A stretch of DNA of 64,000 nt from Hericium rajendrae (taxonomy: Eukaryota; Basidiomycota; Agaricomycetes; Russulales; Hericiaceae): NCBI GenBank assembly GCA_033439255.1, contig CM065887.1, positions 682,001-746,000 of the forward strand. Direction: 5' to 3'. Below are positions 9,113 through 21,097 of the stretch, piece by piece. Position 1 is the stretch's first letter, and every line of letters starts with the position of its first letter. The position numbers were made by a program, and so were the translations under genes. The notes under the pieces were generated by a model. It was not told the origin of the DNA, searched no databases, and saw only the letters and a program-made list of their open reading frames with translations.

Positions 9113-12100
9113 TCATGCAGTCTCGACTTCACCAAAAACTTGCCGCTCCACCAGCGACAGCGTGAACTTGACTTCGGCCACCTCCTGCTCCTCTTCGAGG
9201 AACACTCTTGCACCCTCTGTCCGCTCACTGACCTCCTTCAGCACGCTCCTCACCGTCTTCTCGATGTACTCCACGTGAATGACCATCGCCTCCTTCAGCT
9301 CCTCCCCAGTGCCCTCCTCGAACATGCAGAACACATCCACATCGTCCGTTGCCTGCAAGCCCGCCTTCTTCCGCAGCTTCTGCACGCGGCTGATGAGCTC
9401 TCGCGCTAGCCACTCGCTCGCTAGCTCCGGGTGCACTTGGATGTCAAGCCGCACCACGACGTCGTTGTCGGTATTTGTCGCGTAGTGCGCCTCCGCGCCC
9501 GCAGGGAGCTCGATGTACCGCTGCACGGTGAGGTCGCCCGCGACGAGCTCCGCGCCTGCGACAGTGATGTGTCCCGTGTCGAGATACGCCTTGACCTGGT
9601 CGTTGGTCACGTCGGCCAGCGCGTTCTTGACTTTGGGGAGGTTGCCCCGCAGCTTGCGCCCGAGCACGGCCCAGTCGGCAGCCGCGCGGTACTTCACGCC
9701 GGTCTCTTCCTCGTTCGAGGTGAAGACGATGTCGCGAACGTTGAGTTCGGACTGGATATAGCGCTGCAGCGATCGTGCGTCGTCCAGGTACTCCTGATCG
9801 CCGTGGAAGACAACGAGCTCTTTCAGCGGCGTCTGATTTGTATGCATCAGTAGCAGTTCTGTTTACTGGCAGATGTCGGATCTTACCTTGAGCGAAATGC
9901 CATGACGTTCGCGGAGATTCCGCGTCAGCTCGATGATGGTCTGCATACGCTTGACTTGTCGCTCAATGACAGTGTCAAAGTATTCCTCCTTGACCTCGGG
10001 GAACATGAGAAAGTGGACAGAACGCGTGTCTCCAGCTTTGGGATCCTCAGGGATGAACGTTTTCAGCGTTTGGTAGATGTTTTCGGTCAAGAACGGGGTA
10101 TAAGACGACTGAACGTATATCAGCTTCTGCTCTTATGATGCTCATGATGTCCAAATCACATACCATAGTCCTGCACAGGGTGAAGAGTGTCTCAAAGAGC
10201 GTATTCAGGGCGGCAATAGTGTCCTCTTTGCCATCTTCTCCCTTCAAACGTTTCCGGTTAAAACGGATATACCAATTCGTGAGTTCGTCGATGAGGTCCA
10301 GCAGACGAGGGATGATGGTGAACAGCCGGTACGCGGCCATCTCCTCCTTGACCAGGGCGATGAGCGACTGGCACCGTGCGAGGATCCAGCGGTCCATGAC
10401 GTTATTTGAGACGGGGGCATGTGCGTGGTATTTGAAGTCGTGCCCGGTCGTCTTCTTCAGGAGCGCGACCTGTCCGAGGAAGAAGCGGAAGGCGTTCAGC
10501 CAGGGAAGGAGGACGCGAGAGATGGTCTCGCGGACACCCTCTTCGCGGAAGCGAAGATTCTCGCCTCGCACAATGGGGGAGTTGACGAGGAACATCCTGA
10601 TCATAAATCAACATCCGACATCAGTGCATCCACTTGGTCGGTACTTACCTGGTGGCATCAGCACCATAGAGGTTGATGACATCGTTAGGGTCCGGATAAT
10701 TCTTCAGACTTTTGCTCATCTTCTTGCCGTCCCTGCGCTACGATGTCAGCGGGTGTGCGGTACGGTAGTATTGCAAGTAACTCACGCTGCCAACACGAGA
10801 CCATACACGATCAGGTTCTTCCATGGTGCCCTGCCGAACAGATGCGTGGAGAGGACAAGGAGGGTGTAGAACCAACCGCGCGTCTGGTCGATGCCCTCTG
10901 AGACGAAGTCAGCTGGGAATGTCTGCTCGAAAAGCTCTTTGTTCTCGAAAGGATAGTGCAGCTGGGCGTAAGGCATGCTACAATCGGATTAAGTCCTGAC
11001 GGGACACCAGCTAAATGGTCGTATAACGTACCTTCCGGACTCGAACCAACAATCAAAGACCTCCTCAATCCTCTTCAGCTGGCCCTTGCCCTTCTGCGAG
11101 GGTATAGTGATGTGGTTGATCTTGTCAGGATGCAGGTCGGTGATGCCTGTCTCTCCCGAGAGCCGCTCTAGTTCTTCTACTGACCCGATAGCCACGATCT
11201 AGCGAATCAAAGTAGTTAGCATCGTCAACACCCAGACGCGATCGCCGAAGAACCAACCTCCTGCATATCGTTCGAGACCCATAGTGGGATAGGCGTTCCC
11301 CAGAATCGATTGCGCGAGATATTCCAGTCACGAGCATTGGCCAGCCAGTTGGCAAACCGGCCATCTCCAACACTCTGCGGTACCCTGGACGGCGCGATCA
11401 TGAGCTCGTGTCACAACGGGCGGGAAAAATCTAGCGTACCAACGAGTCTCGTTGTTGTTCTTGACGAGATCGTCGATGACGGGTTGCACCCTGACAAACC
11501 AGACAGGAATAGCTCGATACAAAAGCGGAGTTCCCGACCTGACATCAGATGCATCAGTAAACTGTTTTGAGGGCTGAAGGGACCGCCATACCTCCAGCAG
11601 AAAGGATACGAGTGGTTCAACGTTGACTGAACAATGAGTCGTCCCTTGGCTTTCAGCACCTTCTGGATCTCCTTATCCGCTGCCTATAGATCCCCCAAAT
11701 CAATTCTGGATCCGGTGCCCATTAAAGGAGCAGATGCAATCGTACCTTGACATATTGGCCCTCAAAGTCCGGCACTTCACTTGTAAATTTGCCCGAGTCG
11801 TCAATAGGACACGGTGGCATCTCGTCCGGACGAAGAGTCCCGTTCGCAATCGCGATGCGGTGATCGTCCTCACCGAAAGCCGGAGCCTGGTGCACAATGC
11901 CCGTTCCGCTCTCCTCCGTGACGTATGTGTCCACGACCACCCGGAATGCCCTGTCCTCGAACTATGCAACCCAACGCCGTGAACCAGGGCTCACGGCAGA
12001 AACACACGTGATTGACGCACCTTCTCCGTGAAGTACTCGAACAACGGGACATACCGCCATCCCTTCATATCGGCACCCTTGTACTGCCCCAGCTTCTTGT

Positions 12101-13151
12101 ACTTGGCCTTTTTCGGGTCCTTGTAGAGCGTGCGCAGGAGCTTCTCGTGCAGAATGAAGTTTTCGTCGCGCTCCTGGTCGTGGATTTTGATGTAGGTAAA
12201 ATCAGGGTGCACACACAGTGCAAGGTTCGAGGGAAGCGTCCACGGCGTAGTCGTCCAGGCCAGGAGCGAAGTGCGGCGGTCATCGACCAGCGGGAAGGAC
12301 ACCGTCACTGCGCATGCTCAGCGCGCGGACACAGACCAGAAGGAGACGCGCTCACCGGCCGGATCGTTCACGTCCTTGTAATTCAGCCCCGCCTCGAAGT
12401 TCGACAGCGGCGTGAGCAGGCCCGTCGAGTACGGCATGACGCGCAGGCCGCGGTACACGAGGTCCTTGTCGAACAGCTGCTTGAACGCCCACCACACGCT
12501 CTCCATGAACGACGTGTTGAGCGTCTTGTAGTCGTTGTCGAAGTCGATCCAGCGGCCCATGCGCTCGACCGTGCGCCGCCACTCGCCCGCGTAGCGCATC
12601 ACGATCGCGCGGCACTCCGCGTTGTACTTGTCGATGCCCATGCGCAGCACGTCCTCGCGGCAGGTGATGCCCAGTTTTTTGTCGATCTCGTGCTCGACGG
12701 GCAGGCCGTGCGTGTCCCATCCGAAGCGCCGGATGACGTGGAAGCCGGAGACATGGGCATGGCGCGTCACGATGTCCTGTAATAATACGATGATAGGTGG
12801 GGTGCAGGGAAGATCGATGCGATGAGTTGACTGGGCAGCATATAGGACTTCGTTACGCACCTTGATCGTCCCAGCTAGTAAATGGCCATAGTGGGGCAAG
12901 CCCGTGGCGAATGGGGGGCCATCGTAGAACGAGAACTCAGGCCTTCCCTCCGAGAGCTTCAGACTCGTCTGGAATGCATCGATGTCCCTCCAGAATTGTA
13001 GGACTTTTTCTTCCTCCTTCGCAAAATTGAACGGGGCGGTGACTGAAAGCGAAAATCATCAGATACCAATAGCGTAAATAAGTGTGGCCTGCCGTGCAGA
13101 TGCAGGCAAAGTGTGGATGCGCGACTTACGATCGTGAGGCTCGAAGGACAT
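9113..13151 (-). CDS. ILS1: Cytoplasmic isoleucyl-tRNA synthetase
   Basis: A class I aminoacyl-tRNA synthetase charging tRNA-Ile, spread over about 14 exons and roughly 1,090 residues, the usual size for the eukaryotic cytosolic enzyme. The start (13151) opens a 22-nt exon MSFEPHD, followed by [20 protein letters not shown]. The HIGH signature appears as PHYGHLLAG (about 12870-12896). The editing domain contains [20 protein letters not shown] and later [16 protein letters not shown]. The catalytic core continues with [20 protein letters not shown], and the KMSKS loop is [15 protein letters not shown] (about 10690-10735). The anticodon-binding region contains FTLCRTM and [20 protein letters not shown]. 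The C-terminal extension ends [12 protein letters not shown]. Nothing suggests a mitochondrial targeting peptide. DBP7 lies upstream on the same strand. Confidence 0.97.
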
Positions 13152-13507
13152 GATCAATCTTCTACCGCAGATCTAGCAAGACGCAGGTGGTGTCTATCTT
13201 CTCGATTGTCCGTGTCTCTGTGGACGCTCTCTAGGAGAGAAATTGCTGGTGGGATCCACCGCCGTGATAGTGTAGTGTGTAGGATATGGCTTGCTCAAAT
13301 CTCGCTCGCAAGACCTTGACTCGAGACTGGAAAGCTTACGGCGTTTGCCGAGTGATCCCTCTAGATCTGGCAATCGTTCAAGATCGACAGCCGGTTGGTT
13401 CTGAGCCAGAACTCGGTAACGACTTCAAACAGCCTGAGAGATATTGGCAATCTGAGAGGATATATGTAGGATGAGTAAACTAATCCCAAAATTTACATGG
13501 ATCATCC
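13152..13507 (-). promoter_or_regulatory. Intergenic region upstream of ILS1 / downstream of DBP7
   Basis: About 356 bp between the DBP7 stop and the ILS1 ATG. It must hold the DBP7 3' UTR and the ILS1 promoter. No coding potential on either strand. Confidence 0.4.
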
Positions 13508-16099
13508 TTATGTCCGATTGACTAGTCTCTCTAGCGCATCCGTCGACGCAACCTGGAACTCAGCAGTCCCCGAACTCATCATCACTCCACCCTTCTTGCT
13601 CGTCTTCCCCTGCGCACGAACAGCAGCTTGCATCCTGCGCTCCGCATCTCCATCATGGCCTTCGCTAACATCGAAACCCAGACCTCTGATTTTTCCGGAC
13701 GCACTCTCCTTGGTTTTCCCGGTAGCGACGTCCTTGACTCTTCGAGAACCCGGCATTTTGCTCTTCGACTTCGTGCCCACTTTGTTCCCAGCGGAGCCAA
13801 CCGCACTCGGGGCCTCGCGGAGCGCGAACGCCTTGGCGAGATGCCCGATGTGCAGATGCCGTATGTGGAAAAGATGCTTCTCGTCCGACGGGTGCGTCGC
13901 GTACGCGCGCATATGTGACAAGAACGCCTTCCGCGCGCCATCCGCATGCTACAGCCCGAAATCAGCCTGTGCACCCACACTCAAAACGAACGCGCACGCA
14001 CCTCTTTCTTCCGCAACACCCACCGCTCAAACGCGAGCTGCACCTCCGTCGCGCGCTCCTCATACTCCCGCCCCTTCCCGCCGAACCCCTTCCGCAGCAC
14101 CTCCTCGCTCGCGACCGCCTCCAGCTTCACACCCTGCGCGCCCGCCGCCCCGCGCATGCGGCCCTCGACCCATGGCACCCACGCCTCCTCGCTCGGCCCG
14201 ACGATGCTCCATGCCTCGCCGCCGCGCCCCGCGCGCGCCGTGCGTCCCACGCGGTGCACGTACTCCGTCGCGCCGCCCTCCGTCGGCAGGTCGTGCTGCA
14301 CGACCGCGCGCACGAGCGGCAGGTCCAGCCCGCGCGACGCGACGCTCGTGCACAGCAGAATCGACGCCTCCGGCGCGGCGCCCTTTGCGGCGCCCGCGGT
14401 GCGCGTGGGCGGCGCGGAGAAGCCCTTGAGCGAGGCGAGGCGCGTGGGGAGCGGGAGGCTGCCGTGCAGGCGGAAGATGGCGGTGTTGGGGAGGAGGGGC
14501 GAGCGCATCTGCACGGGCTCAGCCTTGCGCTTCGCGGGCTTTTCGTGCTCCGCGTCGCTGTCCGCGTCCTCGGAGCTCGCGCTGTCGCTGCTCGCGGCCT
14601 CGTCCCCGTCCATCCGCGCGCCGCCGAGGAGCTGCCAGTGGAAGTCGACGGAGTCCGTGCAGCTCAGGAAGACTATGATCTTGCAGCCGCGTCCGCCGTG
14701 CGTCTGGCCCACCAGTGAGCGCAGCAGCGCGACGAGCGTCACCAGGCGCAGCTTCAGCGGCACGACGACGTATCGCTGCGCGAGCTGCGCCGGCGGCGTG
14801 AAGCTCTCCAGCTCCTTGCCCGCCTTCTCCGCATCGGGCGCGAGCACAGGCACGCCCGCGTCGCCTCCCAGCGCCTTCACCACGACGGGGTCCACGAGCG
14901 CCGTCCCCGCGAGCTTCTGCACGTCCTCCCGCATCGTCGCAGAGCACAGCACCGTCCGCCGCCGTTTCCACTCCCACCCGCCGACCTCCTTGCTCGTGCC
15001 TTCCTCGCGCGCCTGCAGCGCAAGCCGCCGGCGCCCATCGAGCCCCGCGAGGATCCCGCGCACGTTCTCCTCGAAGCCGAGGTCCATCAGCCGGTCCGCC
15101 TCGTCGAGCACGAGCCAGCGGCACTTTCCGACGTCGAACGCGGCCGTGTTCTGCAGGTGGTCGAGCAGGCGCCCGGGCGTCGCGACGAGGATGGGCACGC
15201 CCTTGCGCAGGCGCGCCTTCTCGTGCGCGCGGTCCGCGCCGCCGGTGAGCAGCCCGGACACGAGCCAGCGCGTGCGCCGCGCGGTGTCGCCGTCGCCTGC
15301 GTCGTCCGCCGCGCGCAGGCGCAGCTGCAGGAGGCGCTCGAGGACGTCCGAGGTCTGCTTTGCGAGCTCGCGCGTGGGGGCGAGGATGATGGCGAGAGTG
15401 CCGATTGAGCGGTCGATATAGGAGAGGGAGCAGAGCGGGAGCAGGTCCTGTAGGATGGGGAGTAGGAAGGCGAGCGTCTTGCCGGAGCCGGTTTGCGACT
15501 GGATGAAGACGTCGGAGAAGGGGTCGGGGGCAGAGGTGGGCGGCAGCATGACAGGCAGCGCGCTGCGTTGGATGGCGGTGGGTTTGGAGATACCCATTTT
15601 GGTGTCGAGGTGGGTGCTGATGAGGGGATCGAGGCCAAGGCCTGTGAAGGTGGAGGCGTCGGTCAGCGGCGCGTTGCTTGGTTTTGAGTGGGTTCGAGGT
15701 TGGGGCGCGGCAGCAGGTGCAATTTCGGGATTGGAGGTGAACAAAGAGGAGATGACATTGTGTCCGGCTTTTGATGGGGGATGAGAGGGAGCGTTGGTGG
15801 GCTTCGCAGCGGTTCGTGGTTTCTTCACTGGCCTAGTATCGAAGGTCTCCTCGTTCTGCGACGCGGCCTGATTTTCTTGTCTTGACTTGCCCTCGGGTTT
15901 GGCTTTGCGCTTTTCAACTCGCTTGGCTTTCAAACTAGACACATATTGACCAGATAGTCAAGATGATTGGTGTAATTCTGATAGCAAGCAGATAGGTAAG
16001 AACGCACCGATCAGTCCATCTTCCGCCCTTCTTCCCTGCCGGTCTTGCGGCTTGTGGTGTCTCCTCAGTGAAGAGGTTGAGAACCAGACCGTCATCCAT
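13508..16099 (-). CDS. DBP7: DEAD-box ATP-dependent RNA helicase Dbp7 (60S ribosome biogenesis)
   Basis: Three exons (16099-16008, 15934-14002, 13948-13508), all with GT-AG borders, give 821 residues. The N-terminus [13 protein letters not shown] plus [19 protein letters not shown] matches the Dbp7 signature, so I start in the short first exon and not at the ATG near 15942. Helicase motifs in order: Q-motif [19 protein letters not shown], motif I SQTGSGKT, Ia [29 protein letters not shown], Ib/IV region [20 protein letters not shown] and motif [12 protein letters not shown]. The last exon begins [20 protein letters not shown] and includes [18 protein letters not shown], the conserved Dbp7 C-terminal block. 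Dbp7 acts in the nucleolus in early pre-60S particles. The Lys/Arg-rich N-terminus fits nucleolar targeting. Confidence 0.95.
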
Positions 16100-16632
16100 C
16101 GCACCTTACGTTTCAATGGTTTTTTTTGAAGAAGTATATGCGCGTATATGCACGCAGATGAGGATTTCTGTGAGTGAGCCTCAGATCAGGAGAAAAATAA
16201 GCTGCAAAGCAAGGATATTCCTAAAAGGGACAGTAGGTGTCGGCGCGCCTCTAGGGGTTTCTGGGGAGCTATCAAGACCCCGGAAATCCCTTCATATACT
16301 CGGTTTGCGCACGGTTGTGGATGAGCAGGCTTTGATCTGATTCAAAGTCACTTCAAGGCGGTTCAGAGTTACCTAAGTGGTTGTGTACAACTGCTCATGG
16401 TCGGAGAGACGTATGCCAGCATACGTTCCGCCGCCGCCGGTGTCATACGAAGAGAGATCCATGTGGAGATCCAGGAACATACTCCCGATGCAGCAAATTC
16501 GAGATCATCGATACGATGGCTGAGGATGGCATTATAATAGTACGGCCCTCCGGGCATCACCTGTCCCCATCCAGACAGGCTGATTTCATGAGATTTCTTT
16601 TCTGCAGACTATGTTATTATGCCTGAGTAGAA
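16100..16632. other. Intergenic region upstream of DBP7
   Basis: About 530 bp with the DBP7 promoter and the 3' end of the next gene. Short plus-strand frames (for example 16381-16626) have no recognisable features. Confidence 0.4.
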
Positions 16633-17446
16633 TTACATTTGTTCTCGCAAGCGGTCTGCCCGGCCAATCAGACGAGGGCAGATCGAATGTCCGAGTGAAG
16701 CGTAGAGCAGAACAATGTGCTGGATATCAAACCAGCCCGGTCCGAATACTAATGCGCTTCTAATCCAGTCTTTGACTACTTCGACTTCGACTATGACAAC
16801 GTCTCTGGTGCAGAGAGATTCCGTATATCTTGACATTTCGTGCTTGGCCGTGAATTTCTCTCGGCCATCCCAGATATTGTCAAATGGATGAAACTGGAAA
16901 GATATGTGATGAAAGTTCTACAGCGTGGTTGGCTACTCACAATAGTTTTATCGGCGCCGTCGGAAGGTTTCTGCTTGTGAGAGGCACCGATCATCCATTC
17001 GGGATTACAGCCCAGTCCTATTGTGAAGTTAATAAAGGTATATTGATTGTCAATTTTGCTCACTCGGGTGATCTTTTTGCTCTCCTAGCAGGTCGGAGGC
17101 AACAGATGGGCTCTCGACACCAAATAAGTCTAAAGAGAGGCTGATTGTTTGCAGGGGTTCGCCTGTGATGGAAGCCGTATTCATGTCTCTTATGACACCG
17201 GTGAGCCAGAATGTTGCAGGATGGGAAGTAGTGTCGCTGTATAAGCGTTGAGGATGGCCGGGCGCGATAGACTGCCAGTGTGTCTTGTTAGGGAGATTGT
17301 CGAGGCCGTAGACAGCACGCGCGTCATCGTGGTAGTCATTGAGTAGTTCCACGCGTCTGCAATAGAATGAATAATTCGCAATACAAGTTGAAAGTAAAGT
17401 AGTACTTGATGAGACGATTGACATCGTTGTCTTTCGTGTAGGCCAT
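16633..17446 (-). CDS. Orphan paralog family, member 1 (hypothetical)
   Basis: The start ATG at 17446 opens a short exon MAYTKDNDVNRLIK. Exon 2 begins about 17358 with RVELLNDYHDDARAVYGLDN and contains HPATFWLTGVIRDMN. A middle segment includes IGLGCNPEWMIGASHKQKP, and the last exon starts near 16883 with FHPFDNIWDGREKF and has DVVIVEVEVVKDW. This order (short start exon; W-[LI]-x-G-x-I block; a DxxxDxR block; a D-[FIV]-V-[LI]-VE-type block) recurs in the genes at 17537-18364 and 21098-22347. No known domain recognised. Exon borders around 17000 are uncertain. Confidence 0.55.
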
Positions 17447-17536
17447 AGTATGAGGGGGTTCGTGGTGAAAGAGGTGATCGTGAGCGAGAGAAGTTGATCA
17501 GGGAGCATATAGGAGGAGACTCGTGGGAAAAATCAA

Positions 17537-18364
17537 TTAAATTGACACCGAAATGGTATCCGCAGGCCGAGCATCGGTGCTAGTGGTAGGTAAAGAGGAA
17601 TTAGACTTTAGTAGCACAATATTTTGTAACTCGAACCAAGCTCGACCAGTTTCATCGAAGGCAGCGTATGGTCGACGCGCTGAGTGGCGGTATTTCACAA
17701 CTTCAACTTCGAGGAGGACGAAGTCGCCATTTTTGAACAGGTGGGCGTCATATCGTGCCATATTCTTCTTTCCCTGTACATGCTCGCGGCCATCCCAAGC
17801 ACGATCGAAAGGATGGAACTGAAAGACGTTGAAGCTAAGAGATTTTCTATTAAATTGATCGACATACGACTGGGATCTGACTGCCTGGCAAGTAAAAGCG
17901 TTGTACTCGGCTGGCCATTACAGTATTGTTTGATGTGACTGCCAGGCGTCAGTACGCAAATGATTGAAGAGGATAGAGTTCACGTACTATGCGTGCTTGA
18001 CACTTTCCTAAGTAGCGCTGTGGTTGCTCGGCTATCGGCAGGTAGGAGGGGTTTGACATGAACGCTGACGGTTTCTTTGGGTCGATTGTTAAAGCCTGCG
18101 AAGTGGGCGGTCGTGATTTTTCCTGGGATCCAGATTGTGAGTGGATCGTGCGTTTCAGGAATAGTCAGCCGGGCAGGCTCGTCGACGGGAGCATGCCAAA
18201 TGAGAATTTTGGGTACACAAGTAATGGAGTAGATTCCGAGGTCGTCGTTACGGTAGGAATTCAAGTGTCTCAGCCGGCTGACAAGGCATTGAGACGATAT
18301 GTTCGGGAGGAAAATCAGGGGAGACTTACACCTTCCAGTCGCTTTCATTTGCCGGGTCACTCAT
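17537..18364 (-). CDS. Orphan paralog family, member 2 (hypothetical)
   Basis: Exon 1 (18364-18332) reads MSDPANESDWK. Exon 2 (about 18280-18005) has RHLNSYRNDDLGIYSITCVP and DPLTIWIPGKITTAHFAGFN, then SVHVKPLLPADSRATTALL. The last exon (about 17825-17537) has FHPFDRAWDGREHV, NMARYDAHLFKNGDFVLLEV and WFELQNIVLL. WIPGKIT and the VKPL...R.....LL block align with WIVGQIT and VRPL...R.A..LL in the gene at 21098-22347. The FHPFD.xWDGRE and xVEVEVVK blocks align with the neighbour at 16633-17446. Function unknown. Confidence 0.6.
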
Positions 18365-18498
18365 GGTAGTCAAGTTCAGGTAATGGATAGCAGGGGCGGT
18401 TGAAGGACAAACGAGAGGAACGATGCAGTTGTCATATTTGAGTCCGTTCGACAGGACAGGCGGATTGGTATTACATGATACAGAGGCAACAGATCGGA

Positions 18499-19404
18499 TT
18501 ACAAAACGACACCTCGATCTGTCAGATATGTTTGGCCGCACTCTCGACAAGTAGGTCCCCCGAACAGCCAATGTACATCAGTTATGTCTGTTGGGAAGTC
18601 AGCCTCTTCGGACTCTGCACTGAAGTTGAAGGTAAGACTAGTGGAGTCCTTGAACTGCCTGTAACTGTGTGCGCAGTAACCTCCTGCGGCGGCGTGGTTG
18701 GAGTGGAGGGATATGCAAGTGGAGAAGGGTGTGATGTTGAAATCGCGGTCGATGTACTTTTGGATGCATTCCAAAGAACGTGGTTGATCTTCTTGTCCTG
18801 GGCGAATGCAACCTATGCCCACTAGAGTCCAACGAGGATACGCTATACAGACACGGTCGGCGCTGAAAAAGTTCATCACAAGCGTGCTCCAAAACTCAGT
18901 CAGCAGGAGAGCGGCTGAGTTTCTTGCGCTGGTGATGACATTGATGTAGGTGTGTTTGAGAGGATGGTAGAGTCGAGTGATAGCAGCAATGGAACCGTGG
19001 TAATCGTCGAGGGGTTGGATGTCGTCTTCCACAACAGGCTGTATGCGCTGGTAACCGAAGTTGGCGCAGAGGACTTCTACAACTTGAGCAGCGGCCGCTA
19101 CGGGACAGTATAGGTCCATGTCGCGAGGGCGCCAAGCAAGATACCGCGTGGCAAACATCAGGATGAACAGGGCTAAAGACCCAGAAACGAGAGCGCGTGC
19201 TTGGCGGAGTAAAGCTCGAAAGGCCGAGATGTCGTCCACGAAATGACTGATAGCGACAGACCATAGATGGAGTACGAAGGCTTCAACCACGATAGTTGTC
19301 CGGCGGTCTATTCCATGCAAGCAAGCTAGCTCTTTGAAAGTCAAGTATTTGAAGACATGAAACCATGAGTCCGTGGACATGGAAGCGATAGATGCTGTAG
19401 GCAT
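18499..19404 (-). CDS. F-box-like hypothetical protein
   Basis: A single open frame of 301 residues starting MPTASIASMSTDSWFHVFKY. The N-terminal segment TDSWFHVFKYLTFKELACLH resembles a degenerate F-box, as often found in the large Agaricomycete F-box-like expansions; F-box proteins bind Skp1 and recruit substrates to SCF ubiquitin ligases. The rest (for example NVITSARNSAALLLTEFWST) shows no recognisable repeat domain. Near the C-terminus is a CRECGQTYL pair of cysteines. It sits inside the cluster of orphan paralogs, same strand. An alternative is an unrelated orphan protein, since the F-box match rests on hydrophobic spacing only. Confidence 0.6.
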   Translation of the reverse strand: MPTASIASMSTDSWFHVFKYLTFKELACLHGIDRRTTIVVEAFVLHLWSVAISHFVDDISAFRALLRQARALVSGSLALFILMFATRYLAWRPRDMDLYCPVAAAAQVVEVLCANFGYQRIQPVVEDDIQPLDDYHGSIAAITRLYHPLKHTYINVITSARNSAALLLTEFWSTLVMNFFSADRVCIAYPRWTLVGIGCIRPGQEDQPRSLECIQKYIDRDFNITPFSTCISLHSNHAAAGGYCAHSYRQFKDSTSLTFNFSAESEEADFPTDITDVHWLFGGPTCRECGQTYLTDRGVVL

Positions 19405-19679
19405 TGGCGTTGGCTGAAGGTGCGACAGTGCGAGGTGGTTGTTAGGCTGATGCGAGGTGGTTGTAAAACTGACGCGAGGTGATTCTGAAGCTGACGGGTG
19501 GTTTGTGCTCGTTGAAGTAGGACGAGTTACAAATTGTAAAGTGGATAGAGCTAGAGAGGCGAAGAGCTAACGAGTAAAATATTGTGTATGGGGAGCGATG
19601 GATGGAGGGCGATGAAGGTAAGACGGAACTTCGGGCGTATAAAGGCATTTGCGATTCGAACATGGCGTGCAAGCACGTG

Positions 19680-20970
19680 CTAGAGTGATGGCTGCCAAGC
19701 TGTCAAAAATCTTTGGAACTCGTGCTCTCCGAATACCTCAGAGATGTCGGATCCGCTTTGATAGTACCACCAGACAGTGCGGAGAAAGTCGTCGATGTCT
19801 ACTTCGTCGTCGGGACTCCATCGACCACCAGCTGGTCCGTCTTTGAAAACGATGACTGGACCTTTGATATAAGGCACATCTCGTTTCTTGAGTGAAGATG
19901 CGATGGGGTTGTGTGGAAGGGTGGAACGGTGATCGGGATGTCCGGCGAGCATGGTATAGTACCAATCGGTGACATGAGGTTCATGAGAGTATATTTTGGC
20001 GACCTCGAGGTGCGGAGGTTGGCCTAGCAGATTGTTTACGTCTTCGTCGAAGAGGTGGCCGGAATGGTCGAAGCGTATATGGCAAGGCTGTATGTAAGAA
20101 CGGAGAATGTCTTTGCTCGAGAGAGGGTTCTCTTGGAAGAGCTTGGGCTGAACGAGAAGAGCGTTCTTGTGATGTGATCTGTCGATTTTTGAGAAGACCG
20201 CCATCATGGAGTGCAGCAAGATAGGCGATGTATAGATGGGCTGACGTACGAGACACAGAAGGCATGTGATAGATATGAAACTCGACTGAAAATACATGGA
20301 TAGAAACGATGAGAAACTTGGTTCGGGCAACTATTCAGCGAAACGTGTGGCTTTGGTTGCGCATGAATCTATGCGAGGCAGCTTCAGTGAATGTAAGTAT
20401 AGAAGGGAAGAAAATGTACTTGTCTACAGCTTTCCAAGCGTCGGCGTCCTCTTTGGATCTCATATTCACCAAGCGGTCGCTATGGATCGCACGGCGAAAT
20501 ACGATTAGTTCGCCATGCCATTGACGATTGGCAGAATATCGGCGAACGCATCGAGACATGGGAATACGCCCTTGATGATAGCGATAGTAGATGATGAATG
20601 GGTGGCGACGGCCATTTCTGCCGTTGACGTGAACTTCGTACTTGTGCATTGTGCAGGCAGATTGAAACCACATATCGCAGAAAGGGATAGTGGATTGCCT
20701 TTCGACTGCAGAATGAATGGCATCGACAGAGATCCACTTGAAATCTCTATCTCTGCCCGCGTATAACGCTCGAACATTACACTAAAAGAGGAGTGAGCAA
20801 GCTGAGGTGAACAACGAGAACAGTGTACCTTGACCGGCATGCTCTGGAACTTGGGAGGTTGTTGAAGGCGTGCGGAATGCTGGATTTTTTGAACGTAGGA
20901 TAAAGGTACAGTTTCGGTTCGGATGCGAAATTAGGGGTGACGCGCGATCTGGGGCTGATGTGGTGCTCAT
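19680..20970 (-). CDS. Orphan hypothetical protein in the paralog cluster, member 3
   Basis: The clearest exons are an internal one (about 20781-20440) reading NVRALYAGRDRDFKWISVDA and SANRQWHGELIVFRRAIHSD with RLVNMRSKEDADAW, and a terminal exon ending at 19680 with HEPHVTDWYYTMLAGHPDHR and DIDDFLRTVWWYYQSGSDIS. A short upstream exon ends FQSMPVK before a donor GTACAC at 20828. The true start is unresolved: a first ATG at 20970 is in a frame that needs another splice. The WHGEiIVfRR...vNMR arrangement looks like a protein type I associate with Agaricomycete genomes, but I know no function. Composition matches its neighbours. Confidence 0.5.
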
Positions 20971-21097
20971 CAGGTTCTGGAAAGATCGTCATTGGGTGAT
21001 GAGTACGGGGAAAGTGAAGTGCTCGAAATTCAAATAGCAAGTCTGGAGAGATGAAGACAAGAATTTATTCAAAAAGAAGATCAGAAATTATTTAAGA

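Noticed and set aside
12012-12782. 256-codon plus-strand frame
   Set aside because: Antisense to well-supported ILS1 exons; a GC-rich shadow frame without motifs.
13946-15421. 491-codon plus-strand frame opposite DBP7
   Set aside because: Mirrors the GC-rich coding strand of the helicase, whose motifs are unambiguous.
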